NCBI GenBank assembly: GCA_013816275.1
Contig: JACDER010000078.1
Location: forward strand, 1-6,836
Reading direction: 5' to 3'
DNA length: 6,836 nt
Origin: Actinomycetota bacterium
GTDB lineage: Bacteria > Actinomycetota > Thermoleophilia > Gaiellales > Gaiellaceae
The first letter of the stretch is position 1; each line of letters opens with the position of its first letter. The notes under the pieces were generated by a model, which worked only from the letters and a program-made list of their open reading frames with translations, made no database searches and was not told where the DNA came from. The position numbers and the translations under genes were made by a program. Positions 6,119 to 6,836 of this stretch are shown in pieces.

Positions 6119-6554
6119 AGCTACCGAGACTGGCGCGGATCTCCTCGATCGCGGCGCGCTCCGCGTCGCTGACGGCGACGCCGTCTTCCCTGTGGGCGTT
6201 CGCGATCGCGTCTGCGAGCGTGAGGATGAAGCGCCTGTAACCGTCGAGCTCGTCTGCGGTCGCTTTCTGCTCGAGGAGCGCGACCGCGTCGCGGAGGTGC
6301 TGCAGCCCGGCCTGCTTGAGCTCGTCGGCCGAGTGGTAGCGCGTGTGGTCACGCTCCGGCTTCGCCGCCACGATCTCGTCGAGGAGCTGGCTCTCGCCGT
6401 GCTGCTTGCGTGCCTCGACGTACGACTTGGCCATCGCGATCGACTCGCGGAACGTCCCGCCTCGCTGTGCCGTGATCACTATGAGCCCTGCGCTCGGCGG
6501 TCCCTCGAGAATGAGCTCCCACTCTTCCTGTGTGAAATCAGCCTTTGCGGTCAT
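6117..6554 (-). CDS. Conserved protein of unknown function (145 aa)
   Basis: I do not recognise a function. The protein resembles an uncharacterised actinobacterial family that I recall sharing the opening F-T-x-E-E-W-E-L-I-L-E-G-P-P-S-A-G, the block I-T-A-Q-R-G-G-T-F-R-E-S-I-A-M-A-K (27-43) and D-H-T-R-Y-H-S (69-75). It is probably soluble: there is no signal peptide or membrane span. After residue 35 it reads as a bundle of amphipathic helices (35-64, 76-97, 101-121, 128-142). H70, R72 and H74 are candidate metal- or ligand-binding residues, by pattern only. The ATG is backed by AGAGGT at 6561-6566, six bases upstream. Its TGA lies against the start of the hydrolase domain, so the two are likely co-transcribed. 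The foldback repeat ends 34 bp before its start codon and would lie in its promoter or leader. Confidence 0.82.
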   Translation of the reverse strand: MTAKADFTQEEWELILEGPPSAGLIVITAQRGGTFRESIAMAKSYVEARKQHGESQLLDEIVAAKPERDHTRYHSADELKQAGLQHLRDAVALLEQKATADELDGYRRFILTLADAIANAHREDGVAVSDAERAAIEEIRASLGS

Positions 6555-6665
6555 GTTGTCACCTCTCAGTCGGTGTTCGAACTGCCAAGCCTAGATGGTT
6601 GATGCCACGATCTCGCGCGTCCGGCTGCGCGATCTGGCACGCCTGGGCCGCTCCGGCCCGGCTGC

Positions 6666-6682
6666 GGCCGGCGGAGCCGGCC
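6666..6682. repeat. Hairpin inside the foldback element, left
   Basis: A 7-bp perfect inverted repeat, GGCCGGC (6666-6672) and GCCGGCC (6676-6682), encloses a 3-base loop GGA. It lies just inside the left long arm. Confidence 0.75.
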
Positions 6683-6718
6683 TCCACCGTGCCTGCGCTT
6701 CGCCACGTCGGCCGCTCA

Positions 6719-6737
6719 CCGATGCTCCCGGCATCGG
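6719..6737. repeat. Hairpin inside the foldback element, right
   Basis: A 7-bp perfect inverted repeat, CCGATGC (6719-6725) and GCATCGG (6731-6737), encloses a 5-base loop TCCCG. It lies just inside the right long arm. With the left hairpin and the outer stem it would give a branched, cruciform-like fold. Confidence 0.75.
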
Positions 6738-6836
6738 CAAGCGTCCGCCGCGGCGCCCCAGACGCACCAGCTCGCGCCCCGGAGCAGGCGATCTCATGGC
6801 ATCAACCATCTAGGCGCCGGTTGCGGACCTACGACC

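Larger units (their letters stand above)
6589..6815. repeat. 227-bp foldback element with perfect 19-bp terminal inverted repeats (MITE-like)
   Basis: The ends are exact inverse copies: 6589-6607 reads GCCTAGATGGTTGATGCCA and 6797-6815 is its reverse complement. The complementarity continues inward, with two one-base gaps, to about 6657 and 6747. About 35 of the next 50 positions match, and many mismatches are transitions. The central part holds further hairpins at 6666-6682 and 6719-6737. Both ends contain CTAG, so a TA dinucleotide flanks the core on each side. That fits a TA target duplication of the IS630/Tc1-mariner type, which would make this a non-autonomous MITE. No transposase is present. 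Other readings are a structured intergenic RNA or DNA element or a large bidirectional terminator. The repeat is certain from the sequence; its class is inferred. Confidence 0.9.

Noticed and set aside
6117..6352. GTG at 6350-6352 as the hydrolase start
   Set aside because: The added 78 residues are S/T/R-rich shadow sequence of the well-conserved 145-aa gene. Such a long overlap is unlikely, though it cannot be excluded.
6571..6586. GTTCGAAC palindrome as an SOS box or a tRNA T-loop
   Set aside because: The actinobacterial SOS box needs two TCGAAC half-sites with a 4-bp spacer, which is absent. The flanks do not form a tRNA T-stem and no other tRNA arms are present.
6589..6815. Integron attC site or CRISPR unit
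   Set aside because: There is no R-box/L-box core (GTTRRRY), no integrase and no direct-repeat/spacer periodicity. The unit is an inverted, single-copy structure in this window.
6816..6836. Final 21 bases beyond the foldback element
   Set aside because: No reading frame, promoter or repeat can be supported in so short a stretch.

Overview
The window is a high-GC bacterial segment in which every convincing gene lies on the minus strand. GC3 is very high, initiation is mixed (ATG, GTG and apparently TTG), and an uncharacterised protein at 6117-6554 looks like one I recall from Actinomycetota. A high-GC actinobacterium, possibly Thermoleophilia-like, is my best guess, but this is inference and not proven.

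Layout in transcription order (right to left). A foldback repeat (6589-6815) with perfect 19-bp ends lies upstream of the first gene. A 145-aa protein of unknown function (6117-6554) follows. Next come a compact alpha/beta-hydrolase (about 6118-5444) with no canonical start codon and a SnoaL/NTF2-like protein (5399-4860). A sigma70-type promoter (TTGACC, 17 bp, TAGAGT) sits at the end of the SnoaL-like gene. It fires into a complete branched-chain-amino-acid-type (HAAT family) ABC importer in the order: binding protein (4784-3576), ATPase LivG-like (3570-2791), ATPase LivF-like (2798-2088), permease LivH-like (2091-1183), permease LivM-like (1186-143). The last four are tightly coupled: LivG/LivF overlap by 8 bp, and LivF/LivH and LivH/LivM each overlap by 4 bp (ATGA).

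Working together, an exported binding protein would deliver a small ligand to the LivH/LivM channel, driven by LivG/LivF. The ligand may be an amino acid or another small carboxylate or amide; the sequence does not say which. The hydrolase and SnoaL-like protein could act on the imported compound, but only gene proximity suggests this.

The main oddities are the foldback element, which has MITE-like features; a probable +1 frameshift in the LivM tail that hides about 53 well-coded residues; a 10-bp-stem hairpin between the binding protein and LivG; and missing or poor start signals for LivG and the hydrolase. The transporter itself is ordinary, and I do not see a clearly new multi-gene system here.
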